A DNA stretch of 42,610 nucleotides from a bacterium (GTDB lineage Bacteria > Cyanobacteriota > Vampirovibrionia > Gastranaerophilales > UBA9971), in the NCBI GenBank assembly GCA_037147175.1, contig JBAWVS010000024.1, forward strand, positions 1-42,610, read 5' to 3'. How positions within the stretch are numbered: the first letter of the stretch is position 1; the number at the start of each line of letters is the position of its first letter. A program made the translations under genes and the position numbers. This document shows positions 32,571-41,246 of the stretch, piece by piece. A model generated the notes under the pieces. It saw nothing but the letters and a program-made list of their open reading frames with translations, searched no databases and was not told where the DNA came from.

Positions 32571-32576
32571 ATTATA
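32571..32576 (-). promoter_or_regulatory. -10 box of the proS leader promoter
   Basis: On the minus strand the hexamer is a perfect TATAAT, placed seven bases before the start of the complementary 5' arm at 32564. The -35 position (17-base spacing) reads TTTATT, which is weak. It lies just after the OmpH-gene terminator, so transcription for the leader and proS probably begins here. Confidence 0.6.
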
Positions 32577-32599
32577 CAATTAAAAATTAAAATAATAAA

Positions 32600-32623
32600 C
32601 GCACCGGGTAAAAATCCGGTGCG
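32600..32623 (-). terminator. Terminator of the OmpH-like gene
   Basis: CGCACCGG and CCGGTGCG form a perfect 8-bp GC-rich stem with an 8-base loop. On the minus strand it is followed by TTTATTATTTTAATTTTT. It lies 20 bases after the end of the 32643-33089 gene. Confidence 0.92.
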
Positions 32624-32642
32624 TCTTACTCTGTAGAAAATT

Positions 32643-33089
32643 TTACTTGTTTAATTCGGAAAGAACTTCCTCTGTAATGTCTTTTCCTCCCATAATGATA
32701 TTGTCTTTCTTGAAAATAAAATCGATTTTTTTATGGTCAGCAACTTTTTTTACTGTAGTGATAATATTGTTCTGAAGTGCCTGCACGTTTTTTTCGTAAT
32801 CAGCTTTAAAAACATTATTTTTTTGCTGAATTTCTTCGCTTAATTTTTTTTCAAGTTCGGCTCGTTCCGTATCTGTTTTAGCTTCGCCAACCTGAGTTCT
32901 TGCTTCTGTTATCATTTTTTGAATTTCATTCTGCTGGTCTTTAATTTCGTTGGTAATTTCCTGCGCTTTTGTATAATTTCCAAGAATTTTAGTCATATCA
33001 ACAAAACCGATTGTTTGTGAAGCAGATGCTCCCAAATTTGCACAAAACATTGTTCCAATTACCGAAAGTGAAATAATAAACTTTTTCAT
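32643..33089 (-). CDS. OmpH/Skp-family periplasmic chaperone
   Basis: This 148-residue protein has a clear signal peptide (MKKFIISLSVIGTMFCANLGASA, cleavage near 23) and the OmpH/Skp pattern: a short strand IGFVDMTKIL, a long coiled coil (residues 38-110, rich in Lys, Glu and Gln) and a second strand pair at the end (IDFIFKKDNIIMGGKDIT). Skp binds unfolded outer-membrane proteins in the periplasm, which implies a diderm envelope. GAGGAG lies 7 bases before ATG 33089. It stands alone with its own terminator, whereas in many genomes the gene follows bamA. Confidence 0.9.
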   Translation of the reverse strand: MKKFIISLSVIGTMFCANLGASASQTIGFVDMTKILGNYTKAQEITNEIKDQQNEIQKMITEARTQVGEAKTDTERAELEKKLSEEIQQKNNVFKADYEKNVQALQNNIITTVKKVADHKKIDFIFKKDNIIMGGKDITEEVLSELNK

Positions 33090-33339
33090 AACAATCTCCT
33101 CTTTAATCTATTTATACTAAAACGAGTTTATATTTTCGAAAACTCATCATTTCCGAAAATAACGCTCCTACTGACGAATACCGCTTTTCTGCCGGTTGTT
33201 AAAATCCTGAATTTATTGTTGAAGCGGTATATAAATTAAATTACTAAATAAATTAAAAATAAAGTGATTTAGTGGTATTTTAGCCGGCTGTAACTAAACT
33301 ATAGCCAGCAGAATTAGTTTGGTTAATTAAAAAATTATT
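33090..33339. other. Intergenic region between glcF and the OmpH-like gene
   Basis: These 250 bases are AT-rich with small inverted stretches (ACTAAAT...ATTTAGT near 33240-33275; GGCTG...TAGCC near 33285-33306). I see no coding frame with a ribosome site. The hairpins may serve as the glcDF terminator; the promoter of the OmpH-like gene should lie in the first 100 bases. Confidence 0.4.
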
Positions 33340-34626
33340 TTATTTTTCGTCTATAAGATATAATTCTGCGAGAAGTTCAACGGGGTGATAGATTGGTATT
33401 GTTGAGTTTTTTTCTGTTAATCCCTGAGAAAGGCCTATTTTGCAACCTGCACAGCTTGTGCAAACTATATCTGCTTTAGTATTAATTATATTTTGAGCTT
33501 TTTCCGATGAAATTGCCTTTGATATTTCAGGTTGTGAAATACAAAAAGTTCCTGCTGCTCCGCAGCATACGTCAGAGTCTTTCATTTCTCGAAAATCTAT
33601 CCCCTGTATTTTTTTAAGTATTTTTCTCGGCTCTTCAAATACTTTCTGGAATCTTTTTAAGTGGCACGGGTCATGATAAGTTATTTTTTTATTAATTTCA
33701 GCGTTTTCAGGAATGTAAAGTTCTCTTTCGGCAAGGAATTTATTAATATTTATTGTTTTTTCAGTAAGGAGTCGGGCTTTATTGACAAGTTCCTGACGGA
33801 CAAAATCAGGGTAAAATTCCCAAACAGAACCGCATGAAGCACAGTCTGTAATTATATAGTCAACATTATCAGGAATCTGGTTTAAATTATTTTCTGCAAG
33901 CTCAGAAAAGCTTTTGTAATCTCCGGCACTTCTTGCTGCTATTCCGCAACAGGTAAAGTTTTTTGGAATATTTACCTTGAAACCGTTTTTTTCAAGCACC
34001 ATTAAGACAGCATTTTTGACACTGGAGTTTACATAGTTGTTTATACAGCCGGGAAAATAAATTATATTGATACTTGATGGTTGTTTTAGCGGTTTAAGTT
34101 TGTTGTATTTTATGTGTTCTTTGAGCTGCGAGTTAAATAAATTTAAAAAATTAATAATTAATTTTGGTTTTTTAAAAATGCCTGCAAGATTCTTCGGGAT
34201 AAAACCCTCAAAAAAAGAAAAGATAAATCTATAAGCGTCTAGTATCATTTTAAGCAAACCCAGCCTAAAGTTTGACTTGAAATTAGCGAGTATAAATCCT
34301 TTAATAAAGCCTATTCCGTTGACTTTCGCACTTTCATGCCTTGCTGCTGATATGATTTCTTCTGCCGAAATACCGCTCGGGCAAAAATCATAACAAGCTT
34401 TGCAGCCAAGACAAAGTTCAAGGTTTTTAGCGACTTTTTTATTGAATTTCAATTTACCGTTGATTATACCGTTTAAAAGAGTAAATTTGCCTCTTGAAAC
34501 AGAAGTTTCCAGGCCAGTTGCTTTATAAACGGGGCAAACTGACTGGCATAAGCCGCATTTTGTGCATTTATACACATCTTCCGCATAGTTATTTAAGCTT
34601 TTAAAATTTGTTTTTTTTTCACTCAT
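33340..34626 (-). CDS. glcF: Glycolate oxidase-type iron-sulfur subunit
   Basis: This 428-residue protein carries electrons from the FAD subunit GlcD. Two 4Fe-4S motifs are at residues 20-31 (CTKCGLCQSVCP) and 68-79 (CLGCKACYDFCP). Two CCG domains follow (FPGCINNYVNSS...FTCCG and YHDPCHLKRFQ...CCGAAGTF, with CTSCAGCKIGL), of the type that binds a further cluster or haem-linked partner. The substrate of the complex could be glycolate or D-lactate. The start codon overlaps the glcD stop by 8 bases (ATGAGTGA), showing translational coupling. No separate GlcE subunit is present. Confidence 0.92.
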   Translation of the reverse strand: MSEKKTNFKSLNNYAEDVYKCTKCGLCQSVCPVYKATGLETSVSRGKFTLLNGIINGKLKFNKKVAKNLELCLGCKACYDFCPSGISAEEIISAARHESAKVNGIGFIKGFILANFKSNFRLGLLKMILDAYRFIFSFFEGFIPKNLAGIFKKPKLIINFLNLFNSQLKEHIKYNKLKPLKQPSSINIIYFPGCINNYVNSSVKNAVLMVLEKNGFKVNIPKNFTCCGIAARSAGDYKSFSELAENNLNQIPDNVDYIITDCASCGSVWEFYPDFVRQELVNKARLLTEKTININKFLAERELYIPENAEINKKITYHDPCHLKRFQKVFEEPRKILKKIQGIDFREMKDSDVCCGAAGTFCISQPEISKAISSEKAQNIINTKADIVCTSCAGCKIGLSQGLTEKNSTIPIYHPVELLAELYLIDEK

Positions 34627-36025
34627 GGAAAATCTTGCCCGGGTTTAAAATGTTTTTAGGGTCAAAAAGTTTTTTAATCTCTTTCATATACTTGATAGAA
34701 TTTTCATCAAGAGCTTTTTTCATAAAGCTTGACTTTAACATACCGATTCCATGTTCTCCGGATAAAGATCCGCCAAGCTCTATAGCGGCATCAAATAGTT
34801 CTTCGGCAGCTTTTTCAAAGTTTTCTGCCTCTTTTTTGTCTCTCAAGTCCAGCGAGAAATTGGGGTGAATATTGCCGTCTCCGGCATGTCCCATAATACA
34901 GACCGTTAAATTATATTTGTCAGAAATTTTTCTTATTTTACTTATGAATTCGGGGATTTTATCTCTGGGGACAACAGCATCTTCCGTTAAGACATTTGGT
35001 CTTAGTCTTGCGACTGCTCCAAATGCGGATCTTCTGGCAAACCATATTTCGTCTGCTTCTTGCTGATTTTTGGAAACTCTTATGTTTTTAGCCCCAAATT
35101 GGTTGCAGATATCAATTATTTGTTGAGTTTGAACCTTCACAGATTCTTTAAATCCGTCTGTTTCAATCACTAAAACAGCCTCCATATCAGATGGAAGTCC
35201 TATATGATGGAAATTTTCTATTGTTTCCATTGTGTTTTTGTCCATAATATCAAGAGTGGCAGGAGTTATTTTAGCGGAAATTATGCCTGTAATTGCTTTT
35301 GCTGCGAGATTCATTGATTCAAAATATGCCAGCATTACCTGCTGTTCTTCAGGTTTTGGGATTAGTTTAAGCGTTGCTTCTACTATTATGCCAAGAGTTC
35401 CTTCCGAACCAACGAAAAGCTGGGTTAAATTGTAACCTGTGACGTTTTTAACTGTGGTTCCGCCTGTTTTCATAAGAGTTCCATCAGCAAGGATGATTTC
35501 AAGCCCTAATACATAATCTTTGGTTGTTCCGTATTTAAAACCGCGAGGTCCTCCGGAGGACTGGGCAATGCTTCCGCCGATTGTGGAAATTTTTAGGCTC
35601 GCAGGATCAGGAGGGTAAAAAAGACCGATATCATCAACTTCCTGTTGAAGATTTCCCAGCGCAACGCATGGTTGAACTGCACAAATCAGATTATTTTTGT
35701 CTATATCTAAAATTTTGTTCATTTTTGATAAGTGTAAAATTATACCGCCTTTTAAAGGGATACATCCGCCTACAAGATTTGTTCCTGCCGCTCTGGTAAT
35801 GACAGGAATTTCGTTTTCGTTTGCTATTTTTATAATTTGACAAATCTGTTCTTTATTTTCCGGCAAAGCAACAACATCGGGAAGGTATAAATTTTCTCCT
35901 ATAGCTGTAGCGTCATAAGCATAAACATATCTATCCTCGTAATCAGTCAATACGTTTTGATTTCCAAGAATTGTTTTAAGTGAATTTATGATTTTATCGT
36001 TTATATTTGAAGTAAAGTCAGACAC
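34619..36025 (-). CDS. glcD: FAD-linked glycolate/D-lactate dehydrogenase subunit
   Basis: This 468-residue flavoprotein of the vanillyl-alcohol-oxidase fold has an N-terminal FAD-binding_4 domain (PVITRAAGTNLVGGCIPLKGG, GGSIAQSSGGPRGFKYGTTKDYV) and a C-terminal FAD-oxidase domain with the metal/substrate motif HAGDGNIHPNF near residue 385 and GEHGIGMLK. It oxidises glycolate or D-lactate and passes electrons to GlcF. The start is GTG 36025 with AGG upstream; no ATG precedes the conserved region. The family cannot be split into glycolate versus D-lactate enzymes from these motifs alone. Confidence 0.92.
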   Translation of the reverse strand: MSDFTSNINDKIINSLKTILGNQNVLTDYEDRYVYAYDATAIGENLYLPDVVALPENKEQICQIIKIANENEIPVITRAAGTNLVGGCIPLKGGIILHLSKMNKILDIDKNNLICAVQPCVALGNLQQEVDDIGLFYPPDPASLKISTIGGSIAQSSGGPRGFKYGTTKDYVLGLEIILADGTLMKTGGTTVKNVTGYNLTQLFVGSEGTLGIIVEATLKLIPKPEEQQVMLAYFESMNLAAKAITGIISAKITPATLDIMDKNTMETIENFHHIGLPSDMEAVLVIETDGFKESVKVQTQQIIDICNQFGAKNIRVSKNQQEADEIWFARRSAFGAVARLRPNVLTEDAVVPRDKIPEFISKIRKISDKYNLTVCIMGHAGDGNIHPNFSLDLRDKKEAENFEKAAEELFDAAIELGGSLSGEHGIGMLKSSFMKKALDENSIKYMKEIKKLFDPKNILNPGKIFHE

Positions 36026-36182
36026 TTTTCGAGCCTTTTAAACTGTAATTTCTTTTGACAACATAATTTTAGCACTTCATATAAAAAATCATATTTTTTG
36101 TTTATTTACAAAATTCGAAAAATAAGGAAGAATTAAAATAATATGATTTTAAGGGAAAGAAGAAAGAAGGACGGTAAAAGCA

Positions 36183-36917
36183 GTGAAATTCAATAAATTT
36201 GCTTCATTATTTTTAACTTTATCGGTTTTAGGAAATTTAAGTTTACCGGCGCTGGCTGCTCAGGAAATCATGGTGCTTCCTCCGGTAACTGACGGGACGA
36301 CCCAGAGTCCGGGTTATTCACCTTATGTTAATAATTATCAAACACCTGTTTTAAAAGGAACGGTAACAACAGTTCCGGTGGGAACAGCGTTTGAAATTAT
36401 TACAAATTCAGAAATAAATACAAAAAAAAATCATGTCGGTGAAATCTTCACAGCTACACTTAACCAACCGATTTCTGTGGGCAGCGATATCGTAATTCCC
36501 GCAGGAAGTGAAGTTTACGGGCAGGTTACTTATAGCGAAGATGCAGGAAGAATCGGTAGAAATGCTATTATGGAAATAAAATTCACCAGTGTTAAGCCTC
36601 CTTACGGGCATAAAATTCCTATGATAGGCAAAATCGTAACAAAAGATAATACCGGTGTTTTAAGAGGCGGTTCATTAAAACAGCAATTGGTTAAAAACGT
36701 TTCTTCTACTGCTGTAACAACAGTAGGTGGCTTAGCAGTAGGAACAGGAATCGGCGCAATTGCCGGTGAAGCTGGTATAGGTGCTGCAGTGGGTTCTATT
36801 ACAGGCGGTGTTGTCGGGCTTGGCTATATAATTATCAAAAAAGGTCGGGAAGTTAATCTTCCTATAGGTACAAAAATGGTTGTAACTCTTGAACAGCCAT
36901 TAGTTGTAGGACAATAA
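36183..36917 (+). CDS. Exported protein with glycine-zipper segment, GTG start
   Basis: This 244-residue protein has a clear signal peptide (KFNKFASLFLTLSVLGN...ALAAQE, cleavage after ALAA). Residues 60-150 form a beta-rich module (VGEIFTATLNQPISVGSDIVIPAGSEVYGQV) similar to those seen in envelope and conjugation-associated proteins. Residues 180-215 are a glycine-zipper stretch (GGLAVGTGIGAIAGEAGIGAAVGS) that can form a membrane-spanning or membrane-packing helix hairpin. It ends in another strand-rich piece. The start is GTG 36183 with AAGGA upstream; an upstream ATG at 36142 is out of frame. Envelope role inferred. Confidence 0.7.
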   Translation: MKFNKFASLFLTLSVLGNLSLPALAAQEIMVLPPVTDGTTQSPGYSPYVNNYQTPVLKGTVTTVPVGTAFEIITNSEINTKKNHVGEIFTATLNQPISVGSDIVIPAGSEVYGQVTYSEDAGRIGRNAIMEIKFTSVKPPYGHKIPMIGKIVTKDNTGVLRGGSLKQQLVKNVSSTAVTTVGGLAVGTGIGAIAGEAGIGAAVGSITGGVVGLGYIIIKKGREVNLPIGTKMVVTLEQPLVVGQ

Positions 36918-36929
36918 AAGCCGATCTTG

Positions 36930-37529
36930 TTAAAAAATCTTATAAAATTCCTCTATTATTATGTCTTGAACTAATGATAGAGGAATTTCTTCTTTGATTA
37001 ATTCTTTTACAGAAGTCATTGTTTCAGAACTTAATCCGCACGGGTTTATTCTGGAAAAACCTTCCATTTTATTATTTATATTAAGAGCAAAGCCATGCAA
37101 GGTTATCCCTTTTTTTATTCCGATACCGACAGAAGCTATTTTTTTTTCTCCAACCCAGACGCCTACTAAATCAGGATGTTTTCTGGCTTCAATATTAATT
37201 CTTGAAAGCGTATTTATGATTAATTTTTCAATTTTATCCAGAAAAGCCTTAACACTAAGTTTTTCTTCTCTTAAATTAAGAATAATATAGCCTACAAGCT
37301 GACCCTGCTCGTGATAAGTCAAATCACCGCCGCGATTTGTCATCACAACAGGAATATTTTTATCAAGAATGCTGGTTTCTTTTGAACCCTTTCCCCTTGT
37401 AAAAACAGCGTCATGCTCGCATAGGAGAAAATAATTATCTTTCGAACTTTCTTTTTTTTCTACAAGAGAAAGCTGAAAGTCATAAGCTTCCTGATAGGGT
37501 ATTTTTCCAAGTTTTTTTATGTTCCACAT
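36930..37529 (-). CDS. lipB: Octanoyltransferase
   Basis: LipB transfers octanoyl from acyl carrier protein to lipoyl domains, the first step of lipoate synthesis. The 199-residue protein has the family motifs NRGGDLTYHEQGQLVGY (residues 62-78), KIASVGIGIKKGITLHGFALN with the catalytic Lys (about 130) and INPCGLSSETMTS with the catalytic Cys (about 164). Its ATG overlaps the stop of the DegT gene by one base (TAATG), so it is co-translated with that gene. Presence of lipB implies lipoate-dependent 2-oxoacid dehydrogenase or glycine cleavage enzymes. Confidence 0.93.
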   Translation of the reverse strand: MWNIKKLGKIPYQEAYDFQLSLVEKKESSKDNYFLLCEHDAVFTRGKGSKETSILDKNIPVVMTNRGGDLTYHEQGQLVGYIILNLREEKLSVKAFLDKIEKLIINTLSRINIEARKHPDLVGVWVGEKKIASVGIGIKKGITLHGFALNINNKMEGFSRINPCGLSSETMTSVKELIKEEIPLSLVQDIIIEEFYKIF

Positions 37530-38647
37530 TAAGCTTTGACTGAAAGTTCCACAAGACTTGATTTAATAGCATCGGTAACTTGTTTTTGCTGTTCTCTGGT
37601 GATTTCAGGGAACATTGGCAAAGAAAGTACCTGTATTGTGCATTTTTCTGTATTAGGCAACAACCCTTCGGCAAATCCGAAATTTTTGTAAGCTGCTTGC
37701 AAATGTATCGGCACAGGGTAATAAATCATTGCCATAACGCCTTTTTGCCTTAAGGATTCAACGAGACTGTCTCTAACGGGCGCTTTGATTGTGTATTGAT
37801 GGTAAACACAATAAGCATCTTTAAGTTCTTTAGGTGTTTGAATCTCTTTTACATCTTTAAGCAATTCATTATAATAATATGCAGCTTCTCTTCTTTTTGA
37901 GTTCCATTTGTCGATATGAGGGAATTTTACATTAAGGATAGCGGCATGAATTTCATCAAGACGGCTGTTTAAACCAACTTCATCGTGATAATATCTGACT
38001 TTACTGCCATGATTTCTTAAAGAAGCCAATCTTTCTGCCAGATAATCGCTGTTTGTTGTTACCATTCCTCCATCGCCAAAAGTTCCGAGGTTTTTTGTGG
38101 GGAAAAAACTAAAACAGCCTATATCACCGAGAGAACCGACTTTTTTACCTTTGTATTCCGCTCCTATTGCTTGAGCGCAATCTTCTATTACATAAAGATT
38201 GTATTTTTTAGCAATTTCAAGGATTGATGACATATCAACCGGCTGACCGTAAAGATGAACAGGAATTATTGCTTTTGTTTTCGGTGTGATTTTCTTTTCA
38301 AGTTCTTTCGGGTCAAAGTTAAAAGTATCAGGGTTTATATCCACAAAAACAGGAGTTGCCCCAACATAACTTATAGCTTCAACTGTTGCTATGAAAGTGA
38401 AAGAAACAGTAATAACTTCATCACCGGGACCTACATCAAGAGCTCTGAGCGCAAGATGAAGAGCGTCAGTGCCGGAAGCCACTCCAAGTGCATGGTTCAC
38501 TTCGTTATATTTGGTAAAACTTTTTTCGAGTTTTTTGACGTTTTCGCCAAGAATATATTGTCCTGACGATAAAACTTTTAATACTGCTCTTTCTAAATCT
38601 GTTTTTAATTCTTCGTATTGATGACTTAAGTCTAAAATTGGAATCAT
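37529..38647 (-). CDS. DegT/DnrJ/EryC1/StrS aminotransferase
   Basis: This 372-residue PLP-dependent sugar aminotransferase has the family core: [84 protein letters not shown] and the Schiff-base lysine in [16 protein letters not shown] (about residue 188). Such enzymes transaminate 3- or 4-keto nucleotide sugars for surface glycans; the specific substrate is not decided. It has no adjacent glycosyltransferase or dehydratase, which is unusual. AGGCGG precedes ATG 38647. It is translationally coupled to lipB downstream. Confidence 0.9.
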   Translation of the reverse strand: MIPILDLSHQYEELKTDLERAVLKVLSSGQYILGENVKKLEKSFTKYNEVNHALGVASGTDALHLALRALDVGPGDEVITVSFTFIATVEAISYVGATPVFVDINPDTFNFDPKELEKKITPKTKAIIPVHLYGQPVDMSSILEIAKKYNLYVIEDCAQAIGAEYKGKKVGSLGDIGCFSFFPTKNLGTFGDGGMVTTNSDYLAERLASLRNHGSKVRYYHDEVGLNSRLDEIHAAILNVKFPHIDKWNSKRREAAYYYNELLKDVKEIQTPKELKDAYCVYHQYTIKAPVRDSLVESLRQKGVMAMIYYPVPIHLQAAYKNFGFAEGLLPNTEKCTIQVLSLPMFPEITREQQKQVTDAIKSSLVELSVKA

Positions 38648-38792
38648 AATTATTACCGCCTGTCTTTAAATTTTTTAAAGATTATCACTTAAGAAAAGTT
38701 TAGCATACACAAACACGTGCTTTATAAAATCTTAACAAGGTTTAAGATTGCGGCAGGATAGAGGCTTTAATCAATGAACAGTTGTTGATTTT

Positions 38793-39776
38793 TCAGGATT
38801 TTGTCGTGAATTTATCGATATAATCCTGCAAAGCAAATCTATCAGTCATGCCGGCTATATAATCTCCTACAATTCTTTCTTTTGTGTCTGATTTTGTTTT
38901 TGATTCTTGCTCTAATTGCTGCGAATTTTCCATGTAATAGTTAAAAAGCTCTAAAACAGCTTTTTTTGCTTTAGACTCTTCTTTTTTTGCAAGAGATTCT
39001 TTATAAACATTCTCGAACATCCAGGTTCTTAGTTCATTCATTGCTTTTTTGCACTCTGTAGACATTTTTATGCTGTCTTTGCTGTTTGAAACAATATCTT
39101 TTATTGTTGTTGTTATTCTTGTATTTATATTTAAACCGAGTGTGCCTATTGCATTTTTGGGAAGATCAGTTTCTTTTATAATGCCTGCTCTTATTGCATC
39201 GTCAATATCGTGATTTAAATACGCAATTCTATCTGCAATTTTAACTATTTGACCTTCAAGAGTAAAAGGAGCTTTTTCTCCTGTGTGATTAAGAATTCCA
39301 TCAAGGGTTTCCTCCGTAAGATTGAGATTTTCAAGAAATTCAACCACTCTTAAGCTTTGTTCATTATGTTTGAAACCTCCCGACAATAATTCGTTAAGAA
39401 CTTCTTCTCCTGTATGCCCGAAAGGAGTATGTCCTAAATCATGCCCGAGGGCGATTGCTTCTGTCAAATCTTCATTTAGAGCCAAAGCTCTTGCTATTGT
39501 CCTTGCTATTTGTGAAACTTCAAGAGTATGCGTCATTCTTGTTCTATAATGATCACCTGCCGGAGAAATAAAAACCTGAGTTTTGTGTTTCAACCGTCTA
39601 AAGGCTTTTGAGTGAAGAATCCTGTCTCGATCCCTCTGAAATTCTGTTCTGATAGGGCATGGTGTTATTTTTATTTTCCTGCCCCTTGTTTGAGAACTTT
39701 TGGCGGCATATTCGCTTAAATATGTTTCTTCAAATCGAATTTGTCTTTCTCTTATTTCAGAAAATTCATTATTCAT
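38793..39776 (-). CDS. dGTPase-like HD phosphohydrolase
   Basis: This 327-residue HD-domain protein of the dGTP triphosphohydrolase-like family has the N-terminal signature YAAKSSQTRGRK, DRDRILHSKAFRRLKHKTQVF, TRMTHTLEVSQIARTIARAL (first His), the HD pair ALGHDLGHTPFGHTGEEVL and HNEQSLRVVE, and DIDDAIRAG. It would hydrolyse deoxynucleoside triphosphates to deoxynucleoside and triphosphate, helping balance nucleotide pools. Length matches the short type. ATG 39776 is the natural start, with GGGTA upstream. Confidence 0.92.
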   Translation of the reverse strand: MNNEFSEIRERQIRFEETYLSEYAAKSSQTRGRKIKITPCPIRTEFQRDRDRILHSKAFRRLKHKTQVFISPAGDHYRTRMTHTLEVSQIARTIARALALNEDLTEAIALGHDLGHTPFGHTGEEVLNELLSGGFKHNEQSLRVVEFLENLNLTEETLDGILNHTGEKAPFTLEGQIVKIADRIAYLNHDIDDAIRAGIIKETDLPKNAIGTLGLNINTRITTTIKDIVSNSKDSIKMSTECKKAMNELRTWMFENVYKESLAKKEESKAKKAVLELFNYYMENSQQLEQESKTKSDTKERIVGDYIAGMTDRFALQDYIDKFTTKS

Positions 39777-39914
39777 TTTTTTGTACCCATCTTAAATTTG
39801 TAGAGGAAAGTCTTGGAAGTTGTCTTGTTAAACAATTCGTTTGTGATTTTAACCGCAGTTTCTAAACGAGCCTTAAAAGCTTATATATATTAATTTTAAT
39901 ATTTTAGCAAGATC

Positions 39915-41012
39915 AGCTCTTAGTAAAACTTTGTATTTATAAGGTTAGCTGAATGCAACAAGCAATTGCAATATTTAGTTCAAAAGCCTTTTGATTAGGG
40001 GATTTAAAGCCCAAACATTTCATAGAGCGATTGTTAATCCAATCTTCGACATATTGGATTTGTTCTTCTGAAATTGTATCAAAATCAGTTCCTTTAGGAA
40101 AGAACCTTCTGATTAAACCGTTAATGTTTTCCACAGTACCTTTTTCCCAAGCGTGATAAGGCTTACAGAAATATATTTCAGTGCCTAAAGCATCCTTTAT
40201 TTTTTCGTGGTAACAAAATTCTGAACCATTATCAAAAGTCATTGTTTTTAAATCAATAATATTGTAATCTTTAAGTGCAAATATAATATTGGAACTGGCT
40301 TGCAAAGCGGTTTTGCGAGTCAGTTTTTTAATTTTTGTTCTTCTTGTCAATCTGTCAGCAGTTACAAGAAGTGCAGATAAACTTTTCTTTGAAAATATTG
40401 TATCCCCTTCAAAATGACCGAATTCTTTTCTTTCATTCCCTTCTATTGGCCTTTTATCTATATCGATTCTGTTTGGAATAAGAGTACGTTTAGATTTCCG
40501 TCATTTTCTTCTGGGTTTTCTTCCCAAATGTCTTCTGGTTAAAAATACTGTTAAATCGTTTCTTTCCTTGTATACAAACTGATAAACAGCTTCATGGCTT
40601 ACCGACATTCCAATTTCTTCTTTTATTTTATTTGATATTATTTCAGGAGAATAACCAATTTTTAGATTAAATTCAATATATTCAATGATTTTGGAGTTCA
40701 GTCTCTTTCGTCTATGAGAGTTTTCCCAATTTCTTTAAATATTTTTATGAGATTGACTTCCAACATATTTATCCCGATAAAGTACTGAGGTTTCTTTTTT
40801 CAGTTCTCTGATTATTGTAGATCTATGTCTGCCGATAATTTTACCAATTTGAGCAGGACTTTTTCCTTCTGCCTTCAGGATAGAGATTTCATCTTTTTCT
40901 TTTTCTGTTAGATGTTTTGCTCTTCCCATTTGCAACACCTTATCTTTCTACATATCTATAATATATGTTTGTTCTGATAACGTGTTGCAATTAAAAATTG
41001 AACTCAAGCAAT
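39915..41012 (-). mobile_element. Degenerate IS30-family insertion sequence
   Basis: The transposase (39937-40929) is flanked by end sequences that contain GTTGCA reading outward at each end: GTTGCATTCAGCTAACC at the left (on the minus strand, near 39935-39952) and GTTGCAATTAAAAATTGAAC at the right (on the plus strand, near 40984-41003). Only GTTGCA and scattered positions match, so the terminal inverted repeats are degenerate or the left end is damaged. The length of about 1.1 kb fits IS30. No target duplication is clear. Confidence 0.65.
39937..40929 (-). pseudogene. IS30-family transposase with two in-frame stop codons
   Basis: From ATG 40929 (MGRAKHLTEKEKDEISIL), with AAGGTG upstream, one continuous reading frame of 330 codons runs to TAA 39937, interrupted by TAA at 40735-40737 and TGA at 40501-40503. 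No frameshift is present. The N-terminal HTH (KSPAQIGKIIGRHRSTIIREL) and the middle region (YSPEIISNKIKEEIGMSVSHEAVYQFVY) are intact, as are the DDE residues: FGHFEGDTI, TFDNGSEF and HAWEKGTVENINGL. Each stop is one C-to-T or A-to-T change from a sense codon. The element should be immobile unless the stops are read through. Confidence 0.88.
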
Positions 41013-41246
41013 GGGTTAAAATTAAGAAATGTAACCCTGTTAATCTGTTTATTTTACTGGTCACAAAGACTATTTTCTTTGTTTATAACAAAAAACGCTT
41101 ATTCTTGACACACGATATATGTTATTATTTAAAAAACAAACAAATTGTCAAAGTTTTGTTTGTTTTGAATAATAAATCAAATTATTTTTATTAGATTATG
41201 AAAAAAGCTAAAACGTCTTTTGTGTTAACTGGAAAGGGTGGTCTTT

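Noticed and set aside
32350-32576. T-box riboswitch before proS
   Set aside because: A UGGU occurs in AAAGGTGGTGATGC, but the T-box consensus (AGGGTGGNACCGCG), a Stem I with AG bulge and a specifier loop with a proline codon are not recognisable. The fold-back ORF model fits the bases better.
40501-40737. Stop-codon recoding (UGA or UAA read as sense) to explain the IS30 stops
   Set aside because: Both TAA and TGA serve as normal stops for other genes here (for example TGA for glcD, TAA for polA). Simple pseudogene decay is enough.
41105-41140. TTGACA with nearby TATTAT as a promoter for the receptor gene
   Set aside because: The spacing between the two boxes is about 12 bases, too short for a sigma-70 promoter; no better pair was found.
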